This document shows, piece after piece, positions 10,901 through 18,553 of a stretch of DNA of 64,000 nucleotides. Positions within the stretch are counted from its first letter, which is position 1. Each line of letters starts with the position of its first letter. Both the position numbers and the translations under genes were made by a program. Origin of the DNA: Planktothrix tepida PCC 9214 (lineage in GTDB: Bacteria; Cyanobacteriota; Cyanobacteriia; Cyanobacteriales; Microcoleaceae); contig NZ_LN889801.1 of the NCBI RefSeq assembly GCF_900009145.1, forward strand, positions 124,001-188,000, given 5' to 3'. The notes below the pieces were generated by a model. That model was not told where the DNA came from and did not search any database. It worked only from the letters and a program-made list of their open reading frames with translations.

Positions 10901-10985
10901 CCAAAATCTTCTATTTGATGATCAAGTTTGTGTGACTGCGCTAGAGGAATTTTATCAAGCTGTCACTAAAGCTAGACTTTCATAA
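7980..10985 (+). CDS. TPR O-GlcNAc-transferase-like (GT41) glycosyltransferase with N-terminal methyltransferase-like domain
   Basis: The protein has 1001 residues. Residues about 40-235 have the layout of a Methyltransf_24 domain (EIYCQIGVNYVSSLMGAL, VVDSF, ALIIVNDANHASV), but the usual glycine-rich SAM loop is weak (QIGVNY), so this part may be non-catalytic. Residues about 255-545 contain TPR units, the clearest being AIAAYEKTIALKPDYLDAYN and AETVYRQAIKINPNHFGSY. Residues about 640-990 are a GT41/SPINDLY-type catalytic region: RVGYVSSYLHCYS, CTAWGHPVTSGLPTIDYFLS, and LDTFTWSGGNTSLEAIACYL followed by PGEFMRGRHA. Bacterial TPR-GT41 proteins glycosylate proteins or build glycans. It is divergent from the minus-strand methyltransferase/glycosyltransferase genes and probably belongs to the same pathway; the acceptor is not evident. 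Confidence 0.88.
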   Translation: MKIINFLDLYSSIEESHDLVNNWSLLFPELQFILKLGDPENNIYLPLLLNLAVRNLENQEIYCQIGVNYVSSLMGALLNNPDSIAYVVDSFYEKDESQSYESSVEILDALNFSNQVFLCDQEPEEFLLELREVEFENQIGVCFYDWKTDYRSVLNSLLLINSFLSDQALIIVNDANHASVQQAIWDFIAATPECQVELELLPQTDEPLLFEDRIFIISRDINRTFNYQTVALLNHRQPQVIQRISQLHQFDKLLNKIYQEAVDFHQNEKFNEAENKYQEFIDFNPNHLEAWMNLGKLYYQIENYQASLHASYKLIALTPQRFDGYYQLGQCFEKLNQVEQAIAAYEKTIALKPDYLDAYNNLGNLLTQQGQFAEAETVYRQAIKINPNHFGSYLNLGNLFLLQNQFQFAKATYQKGLRIIPDQPDILHNLALTDEIEKNPIPYYRSFGDRLYELGNYEGAITEYQKILNLQAGDVDLYEKLNHCYWQLNQPNDAIDILKIGTKIYPDFAPLHFTLIMNLLYQGRTEEAVKQAELASEYLPKDYTFTLLKHLIVPMLYHSVEEINNYRERFNQGLQNLIATTDLNDPETLEQSFLGMGRFTNFYLGYQARNVVEEQRIYGHFLYQIMSKKYPQWVQTLTLPPVEDKIRVGYVSSYLHCYSGSLWLIGWLRYANRDQFEIYAYYTGNSPDPVTEKFRQYSHKFYHIPNNLEAVAEQIIKDQLHILVYPEIGMNPPTMELAALRLAPIQCTAWGHPVTSGLPTIDYFLSSQLMEPENAQKHYSEALILLPNIGVAYPKPQDIPPLVKTRLDYNLPEDTVIYLCCQAPFKYLPQYDYILPEIAIKVPNAKFLFFRGTLLNDRLNQAFSNYGLNYQDYCLHRKVDERFDYLMLNQLSDVFLDTFTWSGGNTSLEAIACYLPIVTCPGEFMRGRHADSFLKMMGLTETIAKNEAEYIEIAVKLGLDSIWRETISQQMGERQNLLFDDQVCVTALEEFYQAVTKARLS

Positions 10986-11101
10986 AAAATTGGTGTTCTT
11001 TCTGAATTTCGTTGAATTTCATTATGGACTTGAGCGATTGTTAATTCCAACTGTCCTAAACGTTCTAACTCAATTTCAATATGCGTCACCCGTTCCTGCA
11101 C
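10955..11101 (-). pseudogene. Possible frameshifted C-terminal tail of the TPR protein upstream
   Basis: Immediately after the TAA of the TPR gene (11121-11123) the +1 frame stays open to a TGA at 10955-10957 and reads as a polar, coiled-coil-like peptide (VQERVTHIEIELERLGQLEL ...). The two frames meet at a run of five A in CAAAAATAAC, and skipping one A joins them without a stop. It could be a real extension lost by a one-base insertion, a sequencing error in the homopolymer, or chance. A GTG at 11101 could alternatively start a separate 48-aa ORF. The 3' end overlaps the end of the GT41 gene antisense by about 30 bp. Confidence 0.3.
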
Positions 11102-11120
11102 TTGACTGGCTGAACTGGAG

Positions 11121-11546
11121 TTATTTTTGATTTCCCTGTTTTAATTGAGTTAATAACTGTTGATAATCTTGTCGATCAGGATTTAATTTTATTAAATTAT
11201 TTAAGGGTTCAATTGCTCCTTGAATGTTATTTTGTTCTAGTCTAACCTTCACTAAACCTTCTAAAGCAGTCGGGTTATTGGGTTCCCGTTTTAATACCGT
11301 TTCATAACCTTTTTCTTGCTTTTGTAATAAAGCACTTGCAGATTGTTCTTCTGTAGGTTGAGTGGGTTGAGGTTCGCGTTCAAAAACACCTTTAAAAACT
11401 TTGCCTAATCCAAAGATACTGGTTCCAAAAAAAGACACCATTGATAGCACAAGCACAATTTTTTGTATCTTCTTAGAGCGTTCCATTCGGCGCATACGCT
11501 CTGTCCCATATTGCCTTTCTAAGGATTCCTTCTCGACGGGATTCAT
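11121..11546 (-). CDS. Membrane-anchored small TPR protein
   Basis: The protein has 141 residues. A basic N-terminal segment (ERMRRMERSKKIQK) is followed by one predicted membrane helix (about residues 28-50, IVLVLSMVSFFGTSIFGLGK) and then TPR-type repeats (AEE-like helices, NNPTALEGLVKVRLEQNNIQ, AIEPLNNLIKLNPDRQDYQQ). The topology suggests a single-pass inner- or thylakoid-membrane protein with a soluble TPR adaptor domain. No enzymatic motif is present. The frame immediately downstream may be a frameshifted continuation (see 10955-11101), so the C-terminus should be treated with care. Confidence 0.75.
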   Translation of the reverse strand: MNPVEKESLERQYGTERMRRMERSKKIQKIVLVLSMVSFFGTSIFGLGKVFKGVFEREPQPTQPTEEQSASALLQKQEKGYETVLKREPNNPTALEGLVKVRLEQNNIQGAIEPLNNLIKLNPDRQDYQQLLTQLKQGNQK

Positions 11547-11618
11547 GGCTAATACCTTCCTCAGATTCTTGATTAGTTGGCTTGAATAGCACCTATTTTG
11601 AGAATACCCTGTTTGTTC

Positions 11619-12395
11619 TCAAAAGTGATCAGAACTAGATTCGGGTAATTCGCCAAACTGTTGACGGTAAAGGTTTAGCAACGTTTCTAACTCTTGGGAA
11701 CGCTGTTGAGCTTCTTCGGCTTGACGTTGAGCTTCTTCGGCTTGACGTTGAGCTTCTTCGGCTTTTTGTGCAGATAATTCATCAACTGTGGGTAGAATTT
11801 CACCCTCTGAAGTAGCCCATCTTAGCCAGACCGTTTCGACGGTTTTATAACTTCCTGACCATCGCACTAATGATAAGCCTAATTGTTGACTGACTAATCG
11901 ATTAAATTGATCAGGAAAAATCGGTTCATAACTGCCATTAATTAACGTAAATCCTGCCCAATCATCAGGATTAAAGGGATCATACCAAAAATATTCAGGA
12001 ACCCGAACTTGATTTTGATAGATGAGTTTTTTGTTTGTTTTATCTTCTGGGGCGGTACTTTGTGATAATAATTCAATAATCACATCGGGGGCTTTTCCTT
12101 CTTCCCAAACCACCCAACTTTTTCGTTCTTTTTTGGGAACGCCTAATACGGCAAAAAAATCAGGACCTTTGAAGTCTTGGTTTCGCACTTGAGCTAAACT
12201 AAAATAGAGAAACATATTCCCCCCAACATAACCATCTTCTCGTTGTTCTAACCAAGGAATTAACTGATCAATCAGCAAATCCATTTGCAGTTTATGGCGT
12301 TGAGTTTCCATCGGGACTCCATCGTCACAAGGTAGTTCATCTTGCGTGGGCGGTAATATTAACCCAAAGGGGATTGTTTCTTGTGGTGGTGACAT
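11619..12395 (-). CDS. Uma2 family (DUF820) PD-(D/E)XK nuclease-fold protein
   Basis: The start was set at the ATG at 12395 (MSPPQETIP); a TTG three codons upstream is less likely. The 258-aa product shows the Uma2 signature: GPDFFAVLG ... WEEGKAPDVIIELLSQST ... YFWYDPFNPDD, which carries the acidic residues of the PD-(D/E)XK fold. This family is greatly expanded in cyanobacteria and its biological role is unclear. Near the C-terminus the heptapeptide AEEAQRQ is repeated in tandem, encoded by 21-bp repeats at about 11706-11768, and forms a charged coiled coil. The gene stands alone on the minus strand. Confidence 0.85.
   Translation of the reverse strand: MSPPQETIPFGLILPPTQDELPCDDGVPMETQRHKLQMDLLIDQLIPWLEQREDGYVGGNMFLYFSLAQVRNQDFKGPDFFAVLGVPKKERKSWVVWEEGKAPDVIIELLSQSTAPEDKTNKKLIYQNQVRVPEYFWYDPFNPDDWAGFTLINGSYEPIFPDQFNRLVSQQLGLSLVRWSGSYKTVETVWLRWATSEGEILPTVDELSAQKAEEAQRQAEEAQRQAEEAQQRSQELETLLNLYRQQFGELPESSSDHF
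11706..11768. repeat. 21-bp in-frame tandem repeat (about 3 copies) within the Uma2 gene
   Basis: The unit TTGAGCTTCTTCGGCTTGAC plus one base recurs with near identity at 11706, 11727 and 11748, and encodes AEEAQRQ repeats on the minus strand. The unit length is a multiple of three, so copy-number change keeps the reading frame. Confidence 0.85.
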
Positions 12396-12494
12396 AGCTC
12401 TCAATTAATCTATTGATTAATGATTTTAGAGACATTATATCATAGCAATCTACCATAATGGTAAATGGAGTAACCATTCAAGTTACAACACAGA

Positions 12495-13574
12495 TTATAA
12501 AACCCTACAATTCTTGATTTTTTCTAGGGTGGCTTTCATTAATTCTGTTGTTTGACCGGATACGTTAAAAACTAACGCTTCTCGATAAATTCTTTGGGCG
12601 AAATGGCTGTTTAAATTAGCAGCACCACTGGAGACTGTTATCGCAGCGTGGGCGCAACGCACGGCTAATTCTATCGCCCAAGCGCGGAGTTTATATTTTT
12701 CTGAGGGATTAAGTGTTTGAGGATGATTGTGAGCCGAAAATATTTGAGAGCGACATTGATTGAGTTCTTGGTTTAAAGAATTAAAGGCATCTTGAATAAC
12801 GGAAAAATTTGTTTTTTGAAAGGCTGTTTCTACAATATCTAATCCGGCTCTTGCACAGCCTAATGCTAAAAAACTAGCTTGTAGAACTTTGGCTTTATCA
12901 TTCTCTTGCATCCAGCCAACGGGATGAATAGAAACGACTTTTTCTGTTGGTAAAAACCATTGGGTAAAGGTGGCTGTTACGGTATTAGTGGAAGTCATGC
13001 CGCAAAGGGATAGGGGAGGACTTAATGCTATCGTACTTTCTCCTATTTTTTGTTCGCAAAAGGGGACTAACCCCCAAACAGATTGACCATCAGGTAATAT
13101 TGCAGCAACTACAAATTCTTCAAAAATTTCCCATCCTGTTATCCAAGGAACAAAACCATTAAGTTGGTATCCCCCCGTTACAGGAATAGCAATAATTGAG
13201 GGATTTCCTAACCGTCTTAAGTGGGAGAATCCTACACCAATTTTAACAGTTCCATAGCTCATTTTGGGTAAATAATCTGCTTGTAATTGAGCATTAGAGC
13301 TTTGAATTAACATCCCAGCAACACTTTGATGTTGAGTTTGCAAAAAAGCTAAGGCACCTGAATAACGGGCGATTAATTCTTGAAATTTAAAAAAGGTTTC
13401 TGCATCGAGTTGTCGTCCTCCCCAACCCTGGGGAATTCTTAATCCTAAAACCCCTAATTCTCCTAATCCGTTAAAGGCTTCATGAAGGGATTTTGAACAG
13501 CGATCAATTTGATTCGCATGGGGGTAAATCTTTTGTTTTAAATAGGATTCTGTTTGTTGTAGCAGTTCAGACAC
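12495..13574 (-). CDS. Acyl-CoA dehydrogenase family flavoprotein
   Basis: The 359-aa protein has the three-part layout of acyl-CoA dehydrogenases: an N-terminal helical domain (LGELGVLGLRIPQGWGGRQL), a middle beta domain (GYQLNGFVPWITGWEIFEEF, matching the G-x-K-x-W-I-T-x region of the family) and a C-terminal helical domain (ARAGLDIVETAF; ELAVRCAHAAITVSSGAANL). Members use FAD to oxidise acyl-CoA thioesters or, in DszC-like branches, to hydroxylate small molecules. The substrate cannot be read from the sequence and no obvious fatty-acid operon surrounds it. The start is a GTG at 13574; no better ATG lies nearby. It may be a few residues short at the N-terminus compared with longer family members. 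Confidence 0.75.
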   Translation of the reverse strand: MSELLQQTESYLKQKIYPHANQIDRCSKSLHEAFNGLGELGVLGLRIPQGWGGRQLDAETFFKFQELIARYSGALAFLQTQHQSVAGMLIQSSNAQLQADYLPKMSYGTVKIGVGFSHLRRLGNPSIIAIPVTGGYQLNGFVPWITGWEIFEEFVVAAILPDGQSVWGLVPFCEQKIGESTIALSPPLSLCGMTSTNTVTATFTQWFLPTEKVVSIHPVGWMQENDKAKVLQASFLALGCARAGLDIVETAFQKTNFSVIQDAFNSLNQELNQCRSQIFSAHNHPQTLNPSEKYKLRAWAIELAVRCAHAAITVSSGAANLNSHFAQRIYREALVFNVSGQTTELMKATLEKIKNCRVL

Positions 13575-14020
13575 AATATATTGAGTTTAGGGTAAAATTA
13601 TAACGGTTTTCAATCTAGTGAACAGTTCGAGGTGGAAACCGGGTTTTTGGGAAAAAGCCCATACCTTGTTTTTCAATGCACAAATTTTGCTTTTTGTCAA
13701 TCCCCCTGTTTCTCAGGCGATCATTTTTGTTTGTCCAAAATTCGAGCATCGCAGGGTAGGAATTGGCAGCGAAACTCAAAAGATTTTACGAAAGAATCAT
13801 GGTTTCAGACTTAATTTTGGGCTATAGACACAATAAACCCTTGGAGGGTGTTTTTCACACTATACCAGAACCGCGATCATCTCGTCAACTTTTTGAGAAA
13901 TATTTTTAATAAAATATCAGGATTCCCTGACAATCTTTTAAAAAACAAAAGTATTTTTAGAAACCTATTAGATAAAGTTAACATAAAAACCCAAAACCCG
14001 GTTTTTTCCAGGGAGTGAAG
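13575..14020. other. 446-bp intergenic region with palindromic repeats and a terminator-like hairpin
   Basis: No convincing gene is present; the short frames here have no recognisable protein. Two copies of the AACCCGGTTT-type palindrome flank it (13633-13647 and about 13993-14006). A small plus-strand hairpin ACCCT-TGG-AGGGT at 13837-13849 is followed by G and five T, which resembles a terminator although no plus-strand gene precedes it. Confidence 0.5.
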
Positions 14021-15139
14021 TTAGATAAGCTTTGAATTTTTAATTAATAGATTTCCAAACCAAGGACTAATTAATAAGATCAATAACATTCGGGTCATTT
14101 GCATCGCTAATACAATTCCAGAGTCTCCCCCCAGTTGAATTACGGTTGCAATCATAGCTGTAATTCCTCCCGGTGTGGAACCTAATATAGCAGTCATGGT
14201 ATCGACTTGGGTGATTTCATGGAAGATATAACCCGCGCCTAAACAAAATAAAATTAATAGTAGAACTAAAATGATTTCAATTAAAACAGCTTTCCAAAGT
14301 GTTTTAGCATTGTTCCAGTCAAACTTTAACCCTATAGAAAACCCCACAAACAATAGCCCAATGGTAAAGATTAAAGGGGGCATTTGAATACAATAGGGCA
14401 GTATCCAAAATAGAATTAAGCTGACCAAAAAAGGCCCAAAAAACAACGAAGAGGGGAGGCGAAATTTCTCTCCTAAAACAATCCCTAATCCACCACAACT
14501 CGCTAACAGAAAAAAGTTTAAAAGGGGAGGTAATACGGATATATTGGGAGTTGAGATAGACAAAACAGAATGAACAGTCCCATCCCCTGCAAACCAGTAA
14601 CCCACAATGGTGGGAACAATAACAGCTACTAATAAAATTCGTAGATATTGTAACAGGGCAACGGCGATCGCATCGGCTCCCATTGCCTCACTCATAGCAA
14701 TTAAACTGTAACTCGCCCCAGGAACACAACTGAGGAACCCCGTCGCCCGATCAAGATTACCCCAACGCCCTAATAAATAGCCATTTAAGACACTCATTCC
14801 CCCAGTGATCACAATACAGATTATCAGGGGAAAAGCGTAAGTTTTCATTAACCCTAGGGTATGCAAGGAAAACCCTGTAGCCGTAGCGATCGCAACAATA
14901 GCCTGACCTACGATAAAAAATATCGGGGGTAGGGGCTGGGGTTTTCCTCGAAACACGGCATAAAGAATGCCCGCCACCATCGGGCCAATCAGCCATCCCA
15001 CAGGAAAGTGCAACCCGTTGAATAAATAGCCGACCCCCACAGCCAGCATCAACTGAGGTAAAAGTTGGACAAGTTGGGACAAAGTTCGAGAGAATTCTTG
15101 CCTCAAGTGTGTCAGGGTATTTTGATAGTCTATATTCAT
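14021..15139 (-). CDS. AbrB family (PF05145-type) integral membrane protein
   Basis: The ATG at 15139 (MNIDYQNTL) is preferred over a TTG 16 codons upstream that would overlap the peroxiredoxin gene. The 372-aa product is almost wholly hydrophobic, with about ten membrane segments arranged as two similar halves: GWLIGPMVAGILYAVFRG in the first, and FGPFLVSLILFWILP in the second, with paired GASYSLIAMSEAMGADAIAV and TPGGITAMIATVIQLGGDSG. This duplication is typical of the AbrB membrane family (E. coli AbrB, often misnamed ammonia monooxygenase). The transported substrate is unknown. The gene lies 34 bp downstream of peroxiredoxin Q on the same strand and could be cotranscribed with it. Confidence 0.8.
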   Translation of the reverse strand: MNIDYQNTLTHLRQEFSRTLSQLVQLLPQLMLAVGVGYLFNGLHFPVGWLIGPMVAGILYAVFRGKPQPLPPIFFIVGQAIVAIATATGFSLHTLGLMKTYAFPLIICIVITGGMSVLNGYLLGRWGNLDRATGFLSCVPGASYSLIAMSEAMGADAIAVALLQYLRILLVAVIVPTIVGYWFAGDGTVHSVLSISTPNISVLPPLLNFFLLASCGGLGIVLGEKFRLPSSLFFGPFLVSLILFWILPYCIQMPPLIFTIGLLFVGFSIGLKFDWNNAKTLWKAVLIEIILVLLLILFCLGAGYIFHEITQVDTMTAILGSTPGGITAMIATVIQLGGDSGIVLAMQMTRMLLILLISPWFGNLLIKNSKLI

Positions 15140-15173
15140 CGACGAGAACCGATCACTCGGATTAGGATTTAGG

Positions 15174-15635
15174 CTAAGAAACCGCAATAGTCTTGAGAGT
15201 GGTTAAGGCTTCGTCAACGTGACGCTGAAACTCTAGCATCGAATCAAACAGATGTCGCACCACACCGTCTTTATCAATAATGTATGTCACACGACCGGGG
15301 AGAATCCACAGTGCGGCTGGAACACCATAGAGTTGACGAACTTTATTTCCAGTATCACTCAACAAAATAAACGGAAGATTGTATTTTTTGACAAACTGTT
15401 GATGAGATTGGGTACTATCGGAACTAATCCCAATCACTTCTGCACCCGCATCTTTAAAGACTTGATAGCTATCTCGAAAGCCACAGGCTTCCGCCGTACA
15501 GCCCGGAGTATCATCTTTGGGATAAAAGTAGAGGACAACGGATTTTTTTCCTTGGAAGTCCTTAAGGCTAACTGATTCGCCCGTTTGCGAAGTCAAGGTG
15601 AAATCAGGAGCCATATCTCCGACTTTAACGGCCAT
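15174..15635 (-). CDS. bcp: Peroxiredoxin Q / bacterioferritin comigratory protein
   Basis: The 153-aa protein is a thiol peroxidase of the PrxQ/BCP class that reduces hydrogen peroxide and organic peroxides with thioredoxin as electron donor. The active-site segment [15 protein letters not shown] contains the peroxidatic Cys and, five residues later, the resolving Cys, the spacing that defines the PrxQ type. The thioredoxin fold is visible throughout ([20 protein letters not shown] at the start, then [10 protein letters not shown] and VIGISSDS). No signal peptide is seen, so it should act in the cytoplasm. The AbrB-type membrane gene follows 34 bp downstream. Confidence 0.93.
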   Translation of the reverse strand: MAVKVGDMAPDFTLTSQTGESVSLKDFQGKKSVVLYFYPKDDTPGCTAEACGFRDSYQVFKDAGAEVIGISSDSTQSHQQFVKKYNLPFILLSDTGNKVRQLYGVPAALWILPGRVTYIIDKDGVVRHLFDSMLEFQRHVDEALTTLKTIAVS

Positions 15636-15789
15636 AGTGGTGATAACCCTGTATGATTTGATGAAATGTTAACGTTTGTTATGATAGCGCGGAGAGACTA
15701 ACTCGGCTACCCAAGGAGGATTTTTCAGGGAGAATTTAACAAATTGAGATTCTACGTTAACATTTTAACTCACAATTACCCTTTTTTCC

Positions 15790-17352
15790 ATGAAAACATT
15801 ATTGATTTATCCTGAATTTCCTCCTACTTTTTGGTCGTATGAAAAAATTCTGGAATTAGTTAATCGCAAAGTCTTATTACCTCCTTTAGGATTAATTACA
15901 GTGGCGGCAATTTTGCCTCAAACTTGGGAATTTAAACTGGTTGATCGCAATATTACCTCTGTGAGTGAAGCGGATTGGGATTGGGCAGAATTAGTCATTC
16001 TTTCAGGAATGATTGTTCAAAAATCCGATTTTATCGCTCAAATTCAAGAAGCGAAAAGACGAGGAAAATTAGTGGCTGTTGGTGGCCCCTACCCCACGTC
16101 TGTTCCCCATGAAATTGAAACCGCCGGAGCAGATTTTCTGATTTTAGATGAAGGGGAAATCACCCTTCCGATGTTTGTTGAAGCGATTGAACGGGGGGAA
16201 ACATCCGGGGTATTTCGTACCCCAGAAAAACCCAGTGTCACCTTAACGCCTATTCCCCGTTACGACTTATTAGAATTGGATGCTTATGATTCCATGTCGG
16301 TACAGTTTTCACGGGGATGTCCGTTTCAATGTGAATTTTGTGACATTATTGTGCTTTATGGTCGCAAACCCCGCACCAAAACCCCTGAACAATTATTAAA
16401 AGAATTAGATTATCTCTATGAACTGGGATGGCGACGAGGGGTGTTCATGGTGGATGATAATTTTATTGGCAATAAACGCAATGTCAAATTATTGTTAAAA
16501 GCCTTAAAAATTTGGCAAGCCGAACATCAATATCCCTTCCGGTTTAATACAGAAGCTTCCGTAGACTTAGCGGATGATGCTGAATTAATGGATTTGATGG
16601 TAGAGTGTAATTTTGATGCGGTATTTTTAGGCATTGAAACCCCCGATACCAGTAGCTTAGAACTGACTAAAAAATATCAAAATAACCGCAGTCCCTTATT
16701 AGAAGCCGTTGATAAAATTATCCGGGCTGGTTTACGTCCGATGGCGGGATTTATTCTAGGGTTTGATGGCGAAAAACCCGGTGCTGGTTCTCGAATTATT
16801 GACTTTGTGGAACAAGCTGCCATTCCAACGGCTTTATTTAGTATGTTACAAGCCTTACCGAATACGGCACTATGGACTCGTTTAGAAAAAGAAGGACGGT
16901 TAATTAATCCCAAAAAGTTTGATATTAACCAAACCACTTTAATTAACTTTATTCCCACTCGTCCCGTTGAAGAAATTGCTGAAGAATATATTGAAACCTT
17001 TTGGCAACTTTATGATCCTGAACGGTATTTAGAACGCACCTATCGCTGTTTCTTAAAGTTAGGCGCACCTAAATGTCATCCTCCGGGTAAAATACCGAGT
17101 TTTATTGATTTAAAAGCCTTAGCCACTGTGATTTGGCGACAAGGATTTAAACGCAAAACCCGTTGGAAATTTTGGCAATATTTGTTCAGTATTATCAAAC
17201 ATAATCCCGCCGTTTGGGATCATTATTTAACCTTATGCGCCCATAATGAGCATTTCTTAGAATATCGGCAAATTGTCAAAACCGAAATTGAACAACAGTT
17301 AGCTGAATATAAAGCTCAAAAAGCTCAACTGCAAACTCAAGTTCCAGCTTAG
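15790..17352 (+). CDS. B12-binding-domain radical SAM protein (DUF4070-type)
   Basis: The 520-aa protein has an N-terminal cobalamin-binding-type Rossmann domain (residues about 1-140, PPLGLITVAAILPQTWEFKL, ILDEGEITLP), a radical SAM core whose cluster motif CPFQCEFC supplies Cys177, Cys181 and Cys184, and a C-terminal DUF4070-like region (about 300-490). The canonical DxHxxG cobalamin ligand is not visible, as is usual in this subgroup. Such enzymes methylate unactivated carbons or rearrange lipids and tetrapyrroles; HpnP, the hopanoid C-2 methylase, belongs to this architecture, but paralogues are common in cyanobacteria, so no symbol is assigned. The gene is monocistronic, with a hairpin 30-60 bp after its stop. 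Confidence 0.8.
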   Translation: MKTLLIYPEFPPTFWSYEKILELVNRKVLLPPLGLITVAAILPQTWEFKLVDRNITSVSEADWDWAELVILSGMIVQKSDFIAQIQEAKRRGKLVAVGGPYPTSVPHEIETAGADFLILDEGEITLPMFVEAIERGETSGVFRTPEKPSVTLTPIPRYDLLELDAYDSMSVQFSRGCPFQCEFCDIIVLYGRKPRTKTPEQLLKELDYLYELGWRRGVFMVDDNFIGNKRNVKLLLKALKIWQAEHQYPFRFNTEASVDLADDAELMDLMVECNFDAVFLGIETPDTSSLELTKKYQNNRSPLLEAVDKIIRAGLRPMAGFILGFDGEKPGAGSRIIDFVEQAAIPTALFSMLQALPNTALWTRLEKEGRLINPKKFDINQTTLINFIPTRPVEEIAEEYIETFWQLYDPERYLERTYRCFLKLGAPKCHPPGKIPSFIDLKALATVIWRQGFKRKTRWKFWQYLFSIIKHNPAVWDHYLTLCAHNEHFLEYRQIVKTEIEQQLAEYKAQKAQLQTQVPA

Positions 17353-17385
17353 GAGATTCGGTAAAATTTAGCTCTAATTTTATTG

Positions 17386-17414
17386 GGGGTGTGTAAGCTA
17401 GACTTATACTCCCC
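17386..17414 (+). terminator. Candidate terminator after the radical SAM gene
   Basis: An imperfect hairpin pairs GGGGTGTGTAAG with CTTATACTCCCC around a 5-nt loop, including one G-T pair and one mismatch. It lies about 35 bp after the stop at 17352. The U-tract is poor, so strength is uncertain. Confidence 0.4.
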
Positions 17415-17643
17415 TTCAAACTTGAAAAATTTATTGGAGATAAAACAGGTAATAATAACCGCTTTTTTGGAAGAATAAGAATTTTTTCATATTTTCTTTA
17501 AAATTTATTTATTGTTTTATTAATTTTTTCTGATTTTGCTACATATAGCACCAAAATATTTCAATCTTATGGTAGGTTTCAGGGGAAAGTTATCTGCCAA
17601 AAGGCAGATCTTTTAACTAGGTTGTATTCTAAGAGGTTTAATA

Positions 17644-18390
17644 ATGCCGATCACTAAGCGATGTCTTGCCGAGTTTATCGGAACATTTTGGCTCGTTTTT
17701 GGAGGGTGTGGATCTGCTGTTTTTGCGGCTCAATTTCCAGACGTAACTAATCCGCTTGGTATTGGATTTACCGGGGTTGCCTTTGCGTTTGGTTTAACCG
17801 TTTTAACGATGGCCTATGCCATTGGTCATATTTCCGGTTGCCATCTCAACCCTGCGGTTTCCTTCGGATTATGGGCGGGTAAACGCTTCTCTGGAGGGCA
17901 AGAGTTAGCCTTTTATATTGGCTCTCAAGTTGCGGGTGCAATTGTAGCCTCTTTAGTGCTTTATCTAATCGTGAGTGGCAAAGCGGGATTTGATGCAGCA
18001 GCCTTTAAGAGTGGCTCTAACCCCTTTGCAACCAATGGATATGGAGACCATTCTCCCGGCGGTTACGGGTTATTTTCAGCCCTATTGCATGAATTTGTGT
18101 TGACATTTATGTTCTTGATGGTGATTATGGGATCAACCGATCGCCGCGCCCCTCAAGGCTTTGCCCCCATTGCTATTGGTTTAGGATTAACCTTAATTCA
18201 CTTAATCGGAATTCCCGTCACCAATGTATCTGTAAATCCAGCCCGTAGCACCGGCCCTGCATTGTTTATTGGCGGTTGGGCAATCCAACAATTATGGTTA
18301 TTTTGGGTCGCACCTATTTTAGGGGGAATAGCAGCAGCTTTAACCTATAACAGTTTATTTGGTGAATCACCATCTAACCCCGATGTTTAA
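17644..18390 (+). CDS. aqpZ: Aquaporin Z
   Basis: The 248-aa membrane protein has six hydrophobic helices and the two pore half-helices: HLNPAVSFG in the first half and [10 protein letters not shown] in the second, giving both NPA-type boxes. [20 protein letters not shown] at the N-terminus is the MIP family signature. The Arg after the second NPA, which forms the selectivity filter, is present. It conducts water across the cytoplasmic membrane. A 291-bp upstream region separates it from the radical SAM gene, so it has its own promoter; the RBS candidate is AAGAGG about 6 bp before the ATG. Confidence 0.95.
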   Translation: MPITKRCLAEFIGTFWLVFGGCGSAVFAAQFPDVTNPLGIGFTGVAFAFGLTVLTMAYAIGHISGCHLNPAVSFGLWAGKRFSGGQELAFYIGSQVAGAIVASLVLYLIVSGKAGFDAAAFKSGSNPFATNGYGDHSPGGYGLFSALLHEFVLTFMFLMVIMGSTDRRAPQGFAPIAIGLGLTLIHLIGIPVTNVSVNPARSTGPALFIGGWAIQQLWLFWVAPILGGIAAALTYNSLFGESPSNPDV

Positions 18391-18553
18391 GGAATAAAAA
18401 TTTATACTTTTTCTCGTTTTGTGCCAAAAAAAAGATCAAGTATCTCCTTCTAGGAGCGAGTATGGCATGATGGGTATTAACAATCTCATTAATGCAGTAT
18501 TCGCTCTTAGCAGATCGTTAGAAAAACCCAAAATTTTCGCTAAAATTCCTGGC

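Noticed and set aside
13618-13827. Two overlapping short plus-strand frames of 69 and 60 codons
   Set aside because: No family likeness, no RBS and overlapping frames; more likely a non-coding region.
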